Assembly: GCA_020632885.1 (NCBI GenBank)
Contig: JACKEQ010000013.1
Location: 62,001 to 126,000 of the forward strand
Length of the DNA stretch: 64,000 bases
Direction of reading: 5' to 3'
Source of the DNA: Alphaproteobacteria bacterium
GTDB lineage: Bacteria > Myxococcota_A > UBA796 > GCA-2862545
Shown: one piece after another, positions 27,265-36,842 of the stretch
Position numbering within the stretch: the first letter of the stretch is position 1
How the letters are laid out: each line of letters starts with the position of its first letter
Notes under the pieces: generated by a model
Database searches by the model: none
What the model was told of the DNA's origin: nothing
What the model saw: only the letters and a program-made list of their open reading frames with translations
Position numbers and translations under genes: made by a program

Positions 27265-28536
27265 GTGCACGTCGTCATCCTCGGGAACGGGATCGCCGGG
27301 ATCACCGCCGCCCGCACCCTGCGCAAGCGGGACGCGAGCGTCCGGATCACCGTGGTGTCGGGCGAGTCCGACCACCACTTCTCCAGGCCCGCCCTCATGT
27401 ACGTGTACATGGGCCACATGCGGTACCGCGACACCGTGCCCTACGAGCCGGGCTTCTGGACGAAGAACCGGATCGAGCTCGTCCGGGGGTGGGTGGTCCG
27501 CATCCACGCCGACGCCCACGAGCTGGAGATGGACGGCGGAGGGCGCCTCGCCTACGACCGCCTCCTGATCGCCACGGGCAGCGTGCCCAACCGGTTCGGG
27601 TGGCCGGGGCAGGATCTCGACCGGGTGCACGGGATGTACAGCGTGCAGGACCTCCTGGCGCTCGAGCGCGCCACCCCCGGCATCCGCACGGGTGTCGTGG
27701 TGGGCGGCGGGCTCATCGGCATCGAGCTGGCGGAGATGCTCCACAGCCGCGGGCGCCACGCGATCCTGCTCGTCCGCGAGGACAGCTACTGGCGCAACGT
27801 CCTCCCGCGCGAGGAGTCGGACATGGTGAACCGCGCCATCCGGGCCCACGGGATCGAGCTGCGGCTGTCGACCGAGCTGGCGTCGATCGAGGACGACGGC
27901 AGGGGCGGTGCGGGCGCCGTACAGACCGCGACCGGCGACCGCATCGAGGCCCAGTTCGTCGGGCTCACGGCGGGCGTGCGGCCGAACACCACGGTCGTGG
28001 AGGCCTCCGGCATCGACATCGCGCGCGGCGTGCGGGTGGACGAGCAGCTCCGCACCTCCGCGCCGGACGTCTGGGCGGCGGGCGACTGCGCCCACGTCCA
28101 CCCGTCCGTCGGCGAGCCCTTCCTGGAGCAGGTCTGGTACACGTGCCGCGCGCAGGGCGAGGTGGCCGCCGAGAACCTGCTGGGCGGGTCCCGCGCCTAC
28201 TCCCGGGGCATCTGGTTCAACAGCGCCAAGTTCCTGGACATCGAGTACCAGGTGTACGGCGAGATCCCGAACCGGCCGGCCTCCGGGGTGAAGCACCTGT
28301 ACTGGGAGCACGCCGACGGCGACAAGGCCCTGCGGATCTGCACCCGGGACGGCCGGTTCATCGGTCTCCAGACCATGGGGATGCGCTACCGGCACCGGGT
28401 GTGCGAGGCCTGGATCCGCGACGGCATCTCCGTGGACGACGCCATCGCGAAGCTCCACCTCGCCGACTTCGACCCCGAGCTCTACCGCCGCCACGCGCCC
28501 GCAATCCGCGCCGGCCTGAAGGAGGTGTCCGCGTGA
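27265..28536 (+). CDS. FAD-dependent NAD(P)-disulphide-type oxidoreductase
   Basis: A 423-residue flavoprotein. GAGGAG lies 5 bases before the GTG start. Residues 1-30 hold the FAD dinucleotide fold (GNGIAGITAA), and near residue 150 a second one (VVGGGLIGIELAEML) binds NAD(P)H. A DVWAAGDCAHV motif near residue 270 is the second FAD contact. The whole resembles rubredoxin or ferredoxin reductases and NirB-type N-termini. It overlaps the membrane ferredoxin gene by GTGA, which suggests that it passes electrons to that protein. Confidence 0.88.
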   Translation: MHVVILGNGIAGITAARTLRKRDASVRITVVSGESDHHFSRPALMYVYMGHMRYRDTVPYEPGFWTKNRIELVRGWVVRIHADAHELEMDGGGRLAYDRLLIATGSVPNRFGWPGQDLDRVHGMYSVQDLLALERATPGIRTGVVVGGGLIGIELAEMLHSRGRHAILLVREDSYWRNVLPREESDMVNRAIRAHGIELRLSTELASIEDDGRGGAGAVQTATGDRIEAQFVGLTAGVRPNTTVVEASGIDIARGVRVDEQLRTSAPDVWAAGDCAHVHPSVGEPFLEQVWYTCRAQGEVAAENLLGGSRAYSRGIWFNSAKFLDIEYQVYGEIPNRPASGVKHLYWEHADGDKALRICTRDGRFIGLQTMGMRYRHRVCEAWIRDGISVDDAIAKLHLADFDPELYRRHAPAIRAGLKEVSA

Positions 28537-30122
28537 GGAGCACCGAAGACGCGCTGTTCGACGACCTCCACCCCACCCAGGCGTCCACCTGGGAGGAGGG
28601 CCGTCCCGACCTCGACCTGGCCACGAAGGCCTCCATCGCGGCCACCGTGCTGGGCGTGCTCGTCGTCGCCCTCTGCCTGATCCGGCCGTCCTTCGCTTCG
28701 GTGCTCGGCGCTCCGGGCCTCGCGGGCGTCGCCCTGCTGCTGATCGGCGGCACGATCGGCTGGAACCGCGGTGTGTACGTCCCGTCCGGGGCCGGCATCC
28801 GCAACGATGGCGTGTTCTTCGGGGCGTCGTACCGACCCTCCCCCGCCACCCTCGCCCTCACCCTCCCCTTCTGCGGCCTCTACACCGTCCTCTGGTGGTC
28901 CAACTACGGCACCGGCATGGTGTTCCTCGGCATCCCGACGGCGGCTGCGGGGCTGTGGGCGTACGGCCATGCCCAGACGGTCCGCTACGCGGGCTCGGTC
29001 GCCCTGCTGCTCCTCGCCGCGTGGATGTGGTTCGGCGACTACACGCCGAGCTCCCTCGACAGCGTGAACCCGCTGAAGGGAGGGATCGCCCTCGTGGATC
29101 CGTTGGCGATGGCCCTTCGCGGCTCGTCCGCCGACAAGTGGTTCTTCTACACGGTCGCCTACACCACCGGCGTCTCGCTGATGGCCGTCCGGATGGCCTT
29201 CCGCTACCGGCACAACCGCTACCACCTCGCCCGCACGGCCTCCGTGGTGTTCTGGCAGGCCAGCTTCGGCTTCGTGGTGCCGATGCTCCTGTCGAAGATG
29301 GGCCAGAAGGAGCACTACTTCTCGTACTTCTGGCCGCTGAAGCCGGAGTACCTCCTCCCGTTCAACGTGGTCGACAACTACTGGGACGGGGGCACGGTCG
29401 CCCGCGCGATGTTCCTCTGGGGCGTGATGATGAGCCTCGTGGGCGTGCCCGTGCTCACGTACCTGTACGGCAAGCGGTGGTACTGCTCGTGGGTCTGCGG
29501 GTGCGGCGCGCTGGCCGAGACCGTGGGCGACCCGTGGCGCCAGCTCTCCGACAAGAGCGAGCGCGCCTGGCGCGTCGAGCGCTGGTCGATCCACGGTGTG
29601 CTGGCGCTGATCGTGGGGATCACGGTGTTCCTCTGGACCAACGAGGCCCTCGGACGTCCCTGGATGGACCACGGGCGCGCCAGCGGGCTCTTCTGGGACT
29701 GGTACGGGTTCTTCATCGTGGCGGGCTTCGCCGGCATCGTCGGCACCGGCTTCTACCCCGTGCTCGGCTCGCGGATCTGGTGCCGCTTCGGGTGCCCTCA
29801 GGCCGCCGTGCTCGGCATCCTGCAGCGGTTCTTCTCGCGCTTCCGCATCACCACCAACGGTGGGCAGTGCATCAGCTGCGGGAACTGCTCGACGTACTGC
29901 GAGATGGGGATCGACGTCCGCGCCTACGCCCAGCGTGGCGACAACATCGTGCGCGCCAGCTGCGTCGGGTGTGGCGTCTGCGCCGCGGTCTGCCCGCGTG
30001 GAGTGCTCAAGCTCGAGAACGGCGCGATGGGCGACCGCTTCGAGGGCGCGGACGACCCGCTCGGCGAGATGCTCCGATCGCTCGGGATACGGCCGCGCAC
30101 CGGGGATCCGGGGGATCGCTGA
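28533..30122 (+). CDS. NapH/NosR/CcoG-like membrane ferredoxin
   Basis: A 529-residue integral membrane protein. GGAGG lies 7 bases before the GTG, which overlaps the previous stop. Several hydrophobic spans lie between residues 40 and 420. Two loops have the family's cysteine motifs (WYCSWVCGCGALAE and WCRFGCPQA), and the C-terminus carries two 4Fe-4S sites (CISCGNCSTYCEMG and CVGCGVCAAVCPRG). Relatives carry electrons between quinol and periplasmic or cytoplasmic partners in nitrate and nitrous oxide respiration or in cytochrome oxidase assembly. The partner here is probably the flavoprotein. Confidence 0.82.
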   Translation: MRSTEDALFDDLHPTQASTWEEGRPDLDLATKASIAATVLGVLVVALCLIRPSFASVLGAPGLAGVALLLIGGTIGWNRGVYVPSGAGIRNDGVFFGASYRPSPATLALTLPFCGLYTVLWWSNYGTGMVFLGIPTAAAGLWAYGHAQTVRYAGSVALLLLAAWMWFGDYTPSSLDSVNPLKGGIALVDPLAMALRGSSADKWFFYTVAYTTGVSLMAVRMAFRYRHNRYHLARTASVVFWQASFGFVVPMLLSKMGQKEHYFSYFWPLKPEYLLPFNVVDNYWDGGTVARAMFLWGVMMSLVGVPVLTYLYGKRWYCSWVCGCGALAETVGDPWRQLSDKSERAWRVERWSIHGVLALIVGITVFLWTNEALGRPWMDHGRASGLFWDWYGFFIVAGFAGIVGTGFYPVLGSRIWCRFGCPQAAVLGILQRFFSRFRITTNGGQCISCGNCSTYCEMGIDVRAYAQRGDNIVRASCVGCGVCAAVCPRGVLKLENGAMGDRFEGADDPLGEMLRSLGIRPRTGDPGDR

Positions 30123-30198
30123 GAAAATCGTACGTTCTGCTTCCAGGTCCGACGTCCCACGCATCAAGGGGGTACGGTACGGACACAAGGATGGTCAC

Positions 30199-32265
30199 AT
30201 GCGTACGCTCTCCCTTCTCGCTCTCGCTCTCCTCGGCTCTGCATGCACCTCCAGGGAGGGCCTGGAGGACGCGCGCTTCGCCACCGGCTCCTCCACCGCG
30301 GTCGCCGGCTCCGACTACGCCCGCCTCTACGTCGTGAACCCGGACGCGGGCACGGTCACGGCCACCACGCCCAACGACGCCTCGGTGCAGGAGATCGATG
30401 TGGGTGCGGAGCCCACGCGGATCGCACGGGCCGGAGACCGGATCTTCGTGACGCTCAAGGGCGAGCGCGCGGTCGCGGTGCTCCAGGAGACCGCGACGGG
30501 TGCTGAGAAGGTGGACGTGATCGACGTGGGCGCCGAGCCCTACGGCATCGTGGCCGACGAGGCCGGCACCCGCGTGTACGTCGCGGTGTCCCAGGCCAAC
30601 GAGGTCGTCGAGATCGACGCCCGCACGGGCGACGTCCTGCGCACCTGGAGCGTGCCGCACGAGCCCCGGTACCTCGCGCTGCACCCCAAGGGCGAGACCC
30701 TCTTCGTGGCCACCGGTCGCGCGGCCGCCCACGTCTACCAGCTCGACGTCTCCGACGGCGCGGTCCCCAACAGCCGCGGGGAAGAGCCCACGAGCATCGA
30801 CCTCCCGGGTGTGAACCGCCTCGACGAGCAGTTCCAGTGGGTGGGGCTCACCGCGCGCGTCACGGGCGACATCGCGGTCTCCGCGGACGGTGAGGAGCTC
30901 GTCGTGCCGGTCACGTACGTCGACAACATCAACCCCGTCGGAGACGTCGAGGTCGACCCCGAGGGCCAGCCCGTGGCGCCCGCCACGGACGGCTACGGCG
31001 GTGCGATGGAGGGCGTCAACCGCTTCAACCCGGGCCTCGTGGTGGTGCCGGTCGACGGTGGCGAGGCCGACGCCGACGGGGCCGAGGCCATCTTCGTGAG
31101 CGGCATGGTCAGCTCGGACGCCCGCCTGGACGCGGACCTCGCCTCCGACAGCGCCTTCCCCTTCGAGCCCGGCTTCGGCATGATCCGCAGCTACCCCTCG
31201 AGCGTGACCATCTCGCCGGACGGCACCACGTACGTGGTCACCTTCCAGGGCTCGGGCGCCATCGCGCTCGTCGGCCGTCTGCCCTTCAGCAACAAGGACG
31301 GCATCCGGGGTGGCGGCGCCGACATCGCCATGCCGTTCCCCGGTGACACCGGCGGCGGCGGCCTGCCCTTCACCGTGGCCGAAGAGGCCGGGTTCTCCAG
31401 CCGGCCCAAGGCGTTCGTGGACATGCCCGCCCACAACCCCACCGGCGTGGTCTTCCTCGACTCCACCAACGCCTGGGTGCACGCGGCGGACGACCGCGTG
31501 GTCGCCGACATCGCGTTCGACGACGCCTTCGACGACCTCCGCCGCAACGGCACCAACGGCTTCGACGACATCTCGTTCCGCCAGATCCGCGACCTCTCGA
31601 ACGAGCTCGCGCCGCAGGTCCTCCCCGCGGACGTCTTCGAGGGACGCAAGCTGTTCTTCTCGGCCACCAACCCCGGCATGGTCGCCTCCGGCGCGGGCGT
31701 GTCGTGCGCCAGCTGCCACTTCGAGGGCCGCAACGACGGGCTCACCTGGACGTTCGCCTCCGGGCCCCGCCAGACCCCGTCCCTCGCGGGCGAGGTCAGC
31801 CGCACGGCGCCGGTCACGTGGACCAGCGACGTCCCCTCCGTGGCCCACGAGGCCCGGATCACCACGCAGGCCCGCATGGGCGGCATGGGTCTGGCCGACA
31901 CCGAGCTCGACAAGATCGCGGCCTACGTGGACTGGACGCGCCTCGCGGACACTCCGATGCGCGGGTCCGACGATCCCGCCATCGCGCGCGGCAAGGCCCT
32001 GTTCGAGCGCCAGGACGTCGGTTGCGCCAGCTGCCACAACGGCGAGGCCTTCACCGACAACCAGTCGTGGTCGATGTTCGGGCTCACCAACGTGAACACC
32101 CCCACCCTCGCGGGCATCGCGGGCTCCGGTCCCTACCTGCACGACGGCCGGGCCTCCACGCTGCGCGACGTCCTGCTCTTCGCCCGCACCGGCGAGATGG
32201 GCGACACCAGCATGCTCTCCGACGCCGAGCTGGACGACCTCACGGCCTACCTCGAGAGCCTGTGA
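30199..32265 (+). CDS. YVTN-propeller di-haem cytochrome c peroxidase-like lipoprotein
   Basis: A 688-residue lipoprotein (MRTLSLLALALLGSAC). Residues of about 35-300 are a YVTN-type beta propeller (RLYVVNPDAGTVT, RVYVAVSQANEVVEID and similar units). The C-terminal 200 residues match the MauG/di-haem peroxidase group, with two CASCH motifs (CASCHF and CASCHN) and the PYLHDGRA segment of this family. It may oxidise a substrate or donate electrons in the periplasm. It follows the membrane ferredoxin by 76 bases and could use its electrons. Confidence 0.82.
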   Translation: MRTLSLLALALLGSACTSREGLEDARFATGSSTAVAGSDYARLYVVNPDAGTVTATTPNDASVQEIDVGAEPTRIARAGDRIFVTLKGERAVAVLQETATGAEKVDVIDVGAEPYGIVADEAGTRVYVAVSQANEVVEIDARTGDVLRTWSVPHEPRYLALHPKGETLFVATGRAAAHVYQLDVSDGAVPNSRGEEPTSIDLPGVNRLDEQFQWVGLTARVTGDIAVSADGEELVVPVTYVDNINPVGDVEVDPEGQPVAPATDGYGGAMEGVNRFNPGLVVVPVDGGEADADGAEAIFVSGMVSSDARLDADLASDSAFPFEPGFGMIRSYPSSVTISPDGTTYVVTFQGSGAIALVGRLPFSNKDGIRGGGADIAMPFPGDTGGGGLPFTVAEEAGFSSRPKAFVDMPAHNPTGVVFLDSTNAWVHAADDRVVADIAFDDAFDDLRRNGTNGFDDISFRQIRDLSNELAPQVLPADVFEGRKLFFSATNPGMVASGAGVSCASCHFEGRNDGLTWTFASGPRQTPSLAGEVSRTAPVTWTSDVPSVAHEARITTQARMGGMGLADTELDKIAAYVDWTRLADTPMRGSDDPAIARGKALFERQDVGCASCHNGEAFTDNQSWSMFGLTNVNTPTLAGIAGSGPYLHDGRASTLRDVLLFARTGEMGDTSMLSDAELDDLTAYLESL

Positions 32266-32274
32266 AATAGATCG

Positions 32275-32305
32275 CACCTCCGGGGTGTACAGAGCCCCGG
32301 AGGTG
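32275..32305 (+). promoter_or_regulatory. hairpin that contains the ribosome-binding site of the DUF1232 gene
   Basis: A perfect 11-bp inverted repeat, CACCTCCGGGG (32275-32285) and CCCCGGAGGTG (32295-32305), with a 9-base loop. The right arm holds the GGAGGTGA ribosome site, 8 bases before the ATG at 32312, so the left arm is an exact anti-Shine-Dalgarno. It starts 10 bases after the cytochrome stop codon. No T tract follows. Confidence 0.65.
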
Positions 32306-32311
32306 ACCCCC

Positions 32312-32590
32312 ATGGACGAGCTCGCCCGTCGTCGCTGGATGGCCGCACTGGCCGTCCTGGCCTGGCTCACGCAGGCCGCCTACATCCTCATGCCGTTCGA
32401 CCTGCTGCCGGACTTCATCCCGGTCATCGGATGGCTCGACGACCTGGTGGCGCTGGTCGGTCTCCTGATGACCACCGTGTGGATGGCGCGCACGGTCCAT
32501 GAGACCGGGCTGCTCACCGGCCCCCGGCGCGACGTGATCGACGCCGAGCCCTACGAGCCCATCCCGGCGGACGTGCTCCGGGCGCTCTGA
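32312..32590 (+). CDS. DUF1232 (YkvA-like) small membrane protein
   Basis: A 92-residue protein. I chose the ATG after GGAGGTGA in place of the GTG at 32285, which has no ribosome site. The segment ILMPFDLLPDFIPVIGWLDD, then LVALVGLL, is the DUF1232 signature; the protein probably spans the membrane twice. Its function is unknown in all members. Translation is probably limited by the hairpin over its ribosome site. Confidence 0.8.
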   Translation: MDELARRRWMAALAVLAWLTQAAYILMPFDLLPDFIPVIGWLDDLVALVGLLMTTVWMARTVHETGLLTGPRRDVIDAEPYEPIPADVLRAL

Positions 32591-32607
32591 GGCGCGTCAG
32601 CTCCGCG

Positions 32608-33531
32608 TCACCCGGGGTCGATGGAGCGCACGAGCCGCACGCCGACCCGGCCCGAACGGCTGGCCGGCAGCGCCCGCCAGCGGCTCGCGCACCGTACGGC
32701 TTCCGGGCCGTCGCGGTACGACCCTCCGCGCACGCTACGGAAGCGAGCGTCTGGAGCGCCCTCGTCGCGGACCACGCGGTCCCCCGCGATGACCGGGCCC
32801 TCGGACTCGTAGGCATCCGCGCACCAGTCTGCGCTGTTGCCGCCCAGCCCGCGCACGCCGTACACGCTGACGTCGTGCGGGAAGGCCTCCACCTCCACGA
32901 GCCGCGGTGGACCCTCGAGGCTCCCACGGAGGTTGCAGTACGCCGCGTCCACGGTGTCACCCCAGGGCATGACGCGCCCGTCCACACCCCGCGCGGCCTT
33001 CTCCCACTCGAGCTCGAACGGTAGCCGCCAGGGCACGCCGTCCTGCTCGGCGCGCCAGGCGGCGTACGCCTCCGCCGAGTGCCAGGTGACGTAGGTGACC
33101 GGCGCGTCGGCCTGCCAGGACCCGCTGCCGTCGGGCCGATCGAGGGTCCAGCCGTCCGGGCCCCGGCTGTACAGGGCGTCGCCGTCGTCGTTGCGCGGGA
33201 CGTGCTCGTCGTCCGGCTGGTCGGCCAGGAAGCGAAGCCAGTCCTCATGGGTGACCGGGTGGGTCTGCATGGCGAAGCCGTCGCACCAGAGGTCCCGCTT
33301 GCGCAGCCCGTACGGAGCGCGCTCGTCACCACCGGCCTGGAACCAGCCCGCGGGCACGTAAACCTCGTCGCCCTCGAGGTCCTCCGGGAGGTGCAGCGGA
33401 CACTCGTCCTCGCCGGGCGGACGGTGCCGGACCTCCCCCTGGCGCCCGATCACGAACGGGTAGAGGGTGGCCTCCCCGATCGCGTCGGTGAGCTCGAGCA
33501 CGTAGCTCCCCATCGGCAGCTCGAGGCTCAC
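32608..33531 (-). CDS. formylglycine-enzyme-like (SUMF1) domain, C-terminal part of a kinase fusion
   Basis: About 307 residues with the SUMF1/FGE-sulphatase fold: VYVPAGWFQAGGDE, THEDWLRFL, PVTYVTWHSAEAYAAW, RLPFELEWEKAARG and GGNSADWCADAYE, ending in RSVRGGSYRDG and VGVRLV. In Myxococcota such domains usually form the C-terminal half of a Ser/Thr kinase, joined by a short PMGSYVLEL beta segment, as seen here. The frame connects to the kinase part (33538-35169) if one base of the GGGGG run at 33533-33537 is removed. Most kinase-linked SUMF1 domains bind protein and do not make formylglycine; I cannot confirm the catalytic cysteine. Confidence 0.75.
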   Translation of the reverse strand: MSLELPMGSYVLELTDAIGEATLYPFVIGRQGEVRHRPPGEDECPLHLPEDLEGDEVYVPAGWFQAGGDERAPYGLRKRDLWCDGFAMQTHPVTHEDWLRFLADQPDDEHVPRNDDGDALYSRGPDGWTLDRPDGSGSWQADAPVTYVTWHSAEAYAAWRAEQDGVPWRLPFELEWEKAARGVDGRVMPWGDTVDAAYCNLRGSLEGPPRLVEVEAFPHDVSVYGVRGLGGNSADWCADAYESEGPVIAGDRVVRDEGAPDARFRSVRGGSYRDGPEAVRCASRWRALPASRSGRVGVRLVRSIDPG

Positions 33532-33537
33532 AGGGGG

Positions 33538-35169
33538 TCGGACCGACCTCGAAGGCCTTCACGGCCACCTGCCGCCGCCGCACGGGCTCCATGCGGTGCA
33601 GCACGCCCTCTGCGGGCGCGTCGGTGTGGAGGTGCAGCGTGCCGAAGCCGCGCAGATACGCGTCCAGGCGCCCCCTGCCGGGCCAGTGCGTGGGCAGGGC
33701 GTCGAGGTGGTGCGAGAGCAACAGCCCGAGGCGCTCGACGGCGAGGTGGTCTTCGGCCGCCTCCGCGGCCTCGTGCTTGCGCTGGAACGACCGCGCCATC
33801 ATCAGGTGGCCCTCGGGGAGCTCGGCCTCCTGCGCGAAGGCCGCGTTGAGCTCGTTCTCCATCTCCAGCTCGTGGGCCCGGGCGCGGACCGCTCCAGCCC
33901 GGTGGCGAGATCCTCCTTCTCCCAGGCCGCCGCCTTGGCGTCCTCCTCGGCATGCATGGGCAGCGCCGCGAGCTCGAGGGCCGCCTGGTCGCGCAGCGAG
34001 CGCGCCCGGCGCACCTCCTTCTTCGCGAGCCGTCGGGCCTCGGCGGCACGGGCGACCGCCCGCAGCGCGCATTCCCGACGCTCGGCCCCGTCCAGCCAGT
34101 GCGCCACGGCGTCCCCGAGCTCACCGGCGTCGGCGAACCGCGCGTCGGGCTCCGCAGACATCGCCTTCTCCGCGATGCGCACGAGGCCGGCGGGGAGCAG
34201 AGGGCCGTCCGACCGGCCGACCAGGGCGGCGGGCTCACCGCGACAGACCTCGACCAGGACCTCCGCCGACGAGGGCCCGTCGAAGGGCGGCCGGTTCGCG
34301 AGGATGTAGTAGAGGATGGCCCCGAGGGCGTACACGTCGGTGCGACGGTCGATCCGATGCACCTCGCCCCGGGCCTGCTCGGGGGCCATGAAGGCCGGCG
34401 TGCCCGCGACCATGCCTTCGCGGGTGGCCGTGGGGCTCGTGGGCGCCTCGAACTCCGCCGTGGGCAGCGCGGAGCCGAGGATCTTCGCGATGCCCCAGTC
34501 CATGACGCGGACCTCGCCGAAGGCACCCACCATGACGTTCGCGGGCTTGAGGTCGCGGTGCACCACCCCGCGGCTGTGGGCGAACGCGGTGGCCTCCGTG
34601 ACGCGACGGAACACCTCGATCAACCGCCGGAGGGTCCAGTCGTCGGGCGTCGCGGCCCACACGTCCACGCTCGCCCGGTGGACCGCGGCCACCACGGCCG
34701 ACAGGGTGCGTCCGCGCACCTCCTCCATGGTGAAGAACGGCCGACTGTCGGGCAGGATGCCGAGCTCGTGCACGGGCACGATGCCGGGGTGCTGGAGCTG
34801 GGCCGTGGCCTGGGCCTCCTGCACGAACCGCGCGCGCATCGCGGCGTTCTCGACCTTCCGGTCGAGGATCTTCATGGCCATGACGCGGTTCAGGGCCTTG
34901 TCGCGCACCCGCCGGACCTCGGCGAAGGCGCCCCGCCCGAGGAACGCGAGGTCCTCGTAGCGGTCCGTCACCGTTCCGGCGGCCAGGTTCACACCCTCGC
35001 GCTCGGGGAGGTCGGCCAGATCGCGAGGATCGAAGAGCAGCGTGCTGTCGGCGTGGCTGTCGGGGAGCGCGAGCACGGGGAGGCCGTAGCCCGCCATCAT
35101 GCGCTCGAGCTCCTCCCTGGCTTCCGGAGAGAGGCCGAAGCGACGCACGAACTCGGCCACACGATCCAT
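33538..35169 (-). CDS. Ser/Thr protein kinase, N-terminal part of a kinase-SUMF1 fusion (frameshifted)
   Basis: A Hanks-type kinase with FLGRGAFAEVRRV (glycine loop), MAMKILD (ATP lysine), VVHRDLKPANVMV and RVMDWGIAK (DWG in place of DFG), and PAFMAPEQA. The frame continues to 33802, then shifts. The middle part (HELEMENELNAAF, then EAELPEGHLMMARSFQRKHEAAEAAED) is in another frame, starting near 33873-33898 where one base is missing. With one base added there and one removed at 33533-33537, a continuous 853-residue kinase-SUMF1 protein results. The start lies 1 base from the response regulator stop, so these form an operon. The family phosphorylates Ser/Thr targets and often acts as a membrane-linked sensor. 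Confidence 0.75.
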
Positions 35170-35170
35170 T

Positions 35171-35548
35171 TCAGAGCTCGATCCCGAGCATCTCGGCAGC
35201 CTGCTCGAGGACGTCGTCGGGGTCGAAGGGCTTGGTGACGTAGCGGTCCGCTCCGACGTCCATGCCGGCCTGGCGGTCGAGGTCCTGGCCCTTGGCGGTG
35301 AGCATCATCACCGGGATGGACGCGAGCTCGGGGTCGCCCTTCACGCGCCGGCAGACGTCCATGCCGTTGACGAGGGGCATCATGACGTCGAGCAGCACCA
35401 GGGACGGTCGCTCTTCCGCGATGCGGTCGAGGGCCTCCTGGCCGTTCGTGGCCATGAGCAGCTCGACCCCTTCGTCCTCGAGCTCTTCGAGGGCCTGCTC
35501 GAGGAGCAGGCGGATGTGGGGCTCGTCGTCGACGATCAGGACCTTCAT
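35171..35548 (-). CDS. stand-alone response regulator receiver domain
   Basis: A 125-residue receiver domain. Asp7 and Asp8 form the acidic pocket (IVDDEP), Asp54 (VLLDVMMP) is the phospho-acceptor, MLTA holds the conserved Thr, and YVTKPF holds the lysine. It has no output domain, so it acts as a phospho-relay or a regulator through protein contacts. It starts inside the stop of the hybrid histidine kinase gene (ATGA) and ends 1 base before the kinase-SUMF1 gene. Confidence 0.92.
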   Translation of the reverse strand: MKVLIVDDEPHIRLLLEQALEELEDEGVELLMATNGQEALDRIAEERPSLVLLDVMMPLVNGMDVCRRVKGDPELASIPVMMLTAKGQDLDRQAGMDVGADRYVTKPFDPDDVLEQAAEMLGIEL

Positions 35549-36842
35549 GGGCTCTCCGCCTCTCCCGCGAGGAGGTCGCGGACCGTGTCCGCGAGCTGGT
35601 CGGCGTCGGCGGGCTTCGTGAAGTAACGGTCCACCCCGATCCTGTACCCCCGTTCCTCGTCGCGCACGATGGACAGGATGAGGATGGGCACGGCCGCGGT
35701 GGTGGGGTCCGCCTTGAGCACGGTGGCGACGTCGAAACCGGAGATGACCGGCATCATGACGTCCAGCACGATCACCGCGGGCGGCTCGGCGCGCGCCATG
35801 CCGATGGCCTCGTAGCCGTTGGCGGCGAGCCGGACCTGGAATCCCCGGTCGGTGAGCTGCTGGTGGAGCAGCTCACGGAGGTTCGGATCGTCGTCGACCA
35901 CCAACACGTAGCCGTCGGTACGCGCGGCGCGCAGCGGCTTCACGCGGGTCTCGGGGAGACCGTCCACGGGCTCGTCCACCTCCCCGCCCGCCGTGAGCGC
36001 GAACGCGAAGCAGGCCCCCTGCCCCAGCTCGGACTGCAGCGTGATGGTGGAGCCGTGCGCCGCGACGATCTGCGCGCAGATCGGGAGCCCCAGGCCCGTG
36101 CCCTGCGGCTTGTCGGTGAGCGTGTCGCCGACCTGCTTGAACTTGTCGAACACGCTCGCGTGGAGGTCCGGATCGATGCCGCGCCCCGTGTCGGCGACCG
36201 CGACCTCGACCCCGGCTCCCGAGCGACGCACGCGCAGGTCGACGCTCCCGCGCTGGGTGAACTTGGCGGCGTTGGACAAGAGGTTGATCATGACCTGGAG
36301 GATGCGATCGGAGTCCGCGCGCACGTCGGGCAGGCCGGGCTCCACGTCGACCCGCAGCGGGATGTCACCCTGGAAGAGCGCCGAGGTGGCGGCCGCCGCC
36401 CGCTCGGCGAGAGCGCCGAGGTCGAGCATCTCGAAGCGCCACTCCATCCGGCCCGCTTCCATCTTCGAGATGTCGAGGACGTCGTTGATGAGCGCGGTCA
36501 GCCGCTCGCCCTCGCTCACGATGATCTCGAGGTTCTTCTGGATCTGACCGAGGGCGCGCTGGGCCTTCCGGTCGTCCTCCGGCACGTAGACCGCGAGCTT
36601 CTGGTCGACCTTCGCGCGGGTGAGCTTGGCGAACCCGAGCACGGACGTGAGCGGGGTGCGCAGCTCGTGGGACACGGTGGCGATGAAGTCGGTCTTCATC
36701 CGATCGACCTCGCGCTCCAGCGTGACGTCCCGGACCAGGGCCACGGTGCCGCTCACGCGGTCGTCCTCCTGGATCGGGCTCACGATGCCCTGGGCGACGC
36801 GCCCCTTGGGGAGCTCCAGCTGCACGTCCACCACGCGGCGCT
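35545..36842 (-). CDS. hybrid histidine kinase, C-terminal kinase and receiver part
   Basis: This part has the phospho-accepting box (FIATVSHELRTPLTSVLGFA), the ATP domain (NLLSNAAKF, DTGRGI, GTGLGLPI) and a receiver domain with the acceptor Asp in VLDVMMP and YFTKP. It continues the sensor part (36843-37791) through a one-base shift in the CCCC run at 36843-36846. The restored protein is 748 residues. It would phosphorylate its own receiver and the small response regulator encoded next. It is the first gene of an operon with that regulator and the kinase-SUMF1 gene. Confidence 0.8.

Noticed and set aside
32275..32305. Hairpin considered as a simple terminator of the cytochrome gene
   Set aside because: No T tract follows, and the right arm is the ribosome site of the next gene, so a translational role fits better.
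33802..35169. Kinase gene read as complete at its in-frame stop (33802)
   Set aside because: The last 30 residues of that frame turn to Arg/Ser/Pro nonsense while the expected helical and SUMF1 parts continue in another frame.
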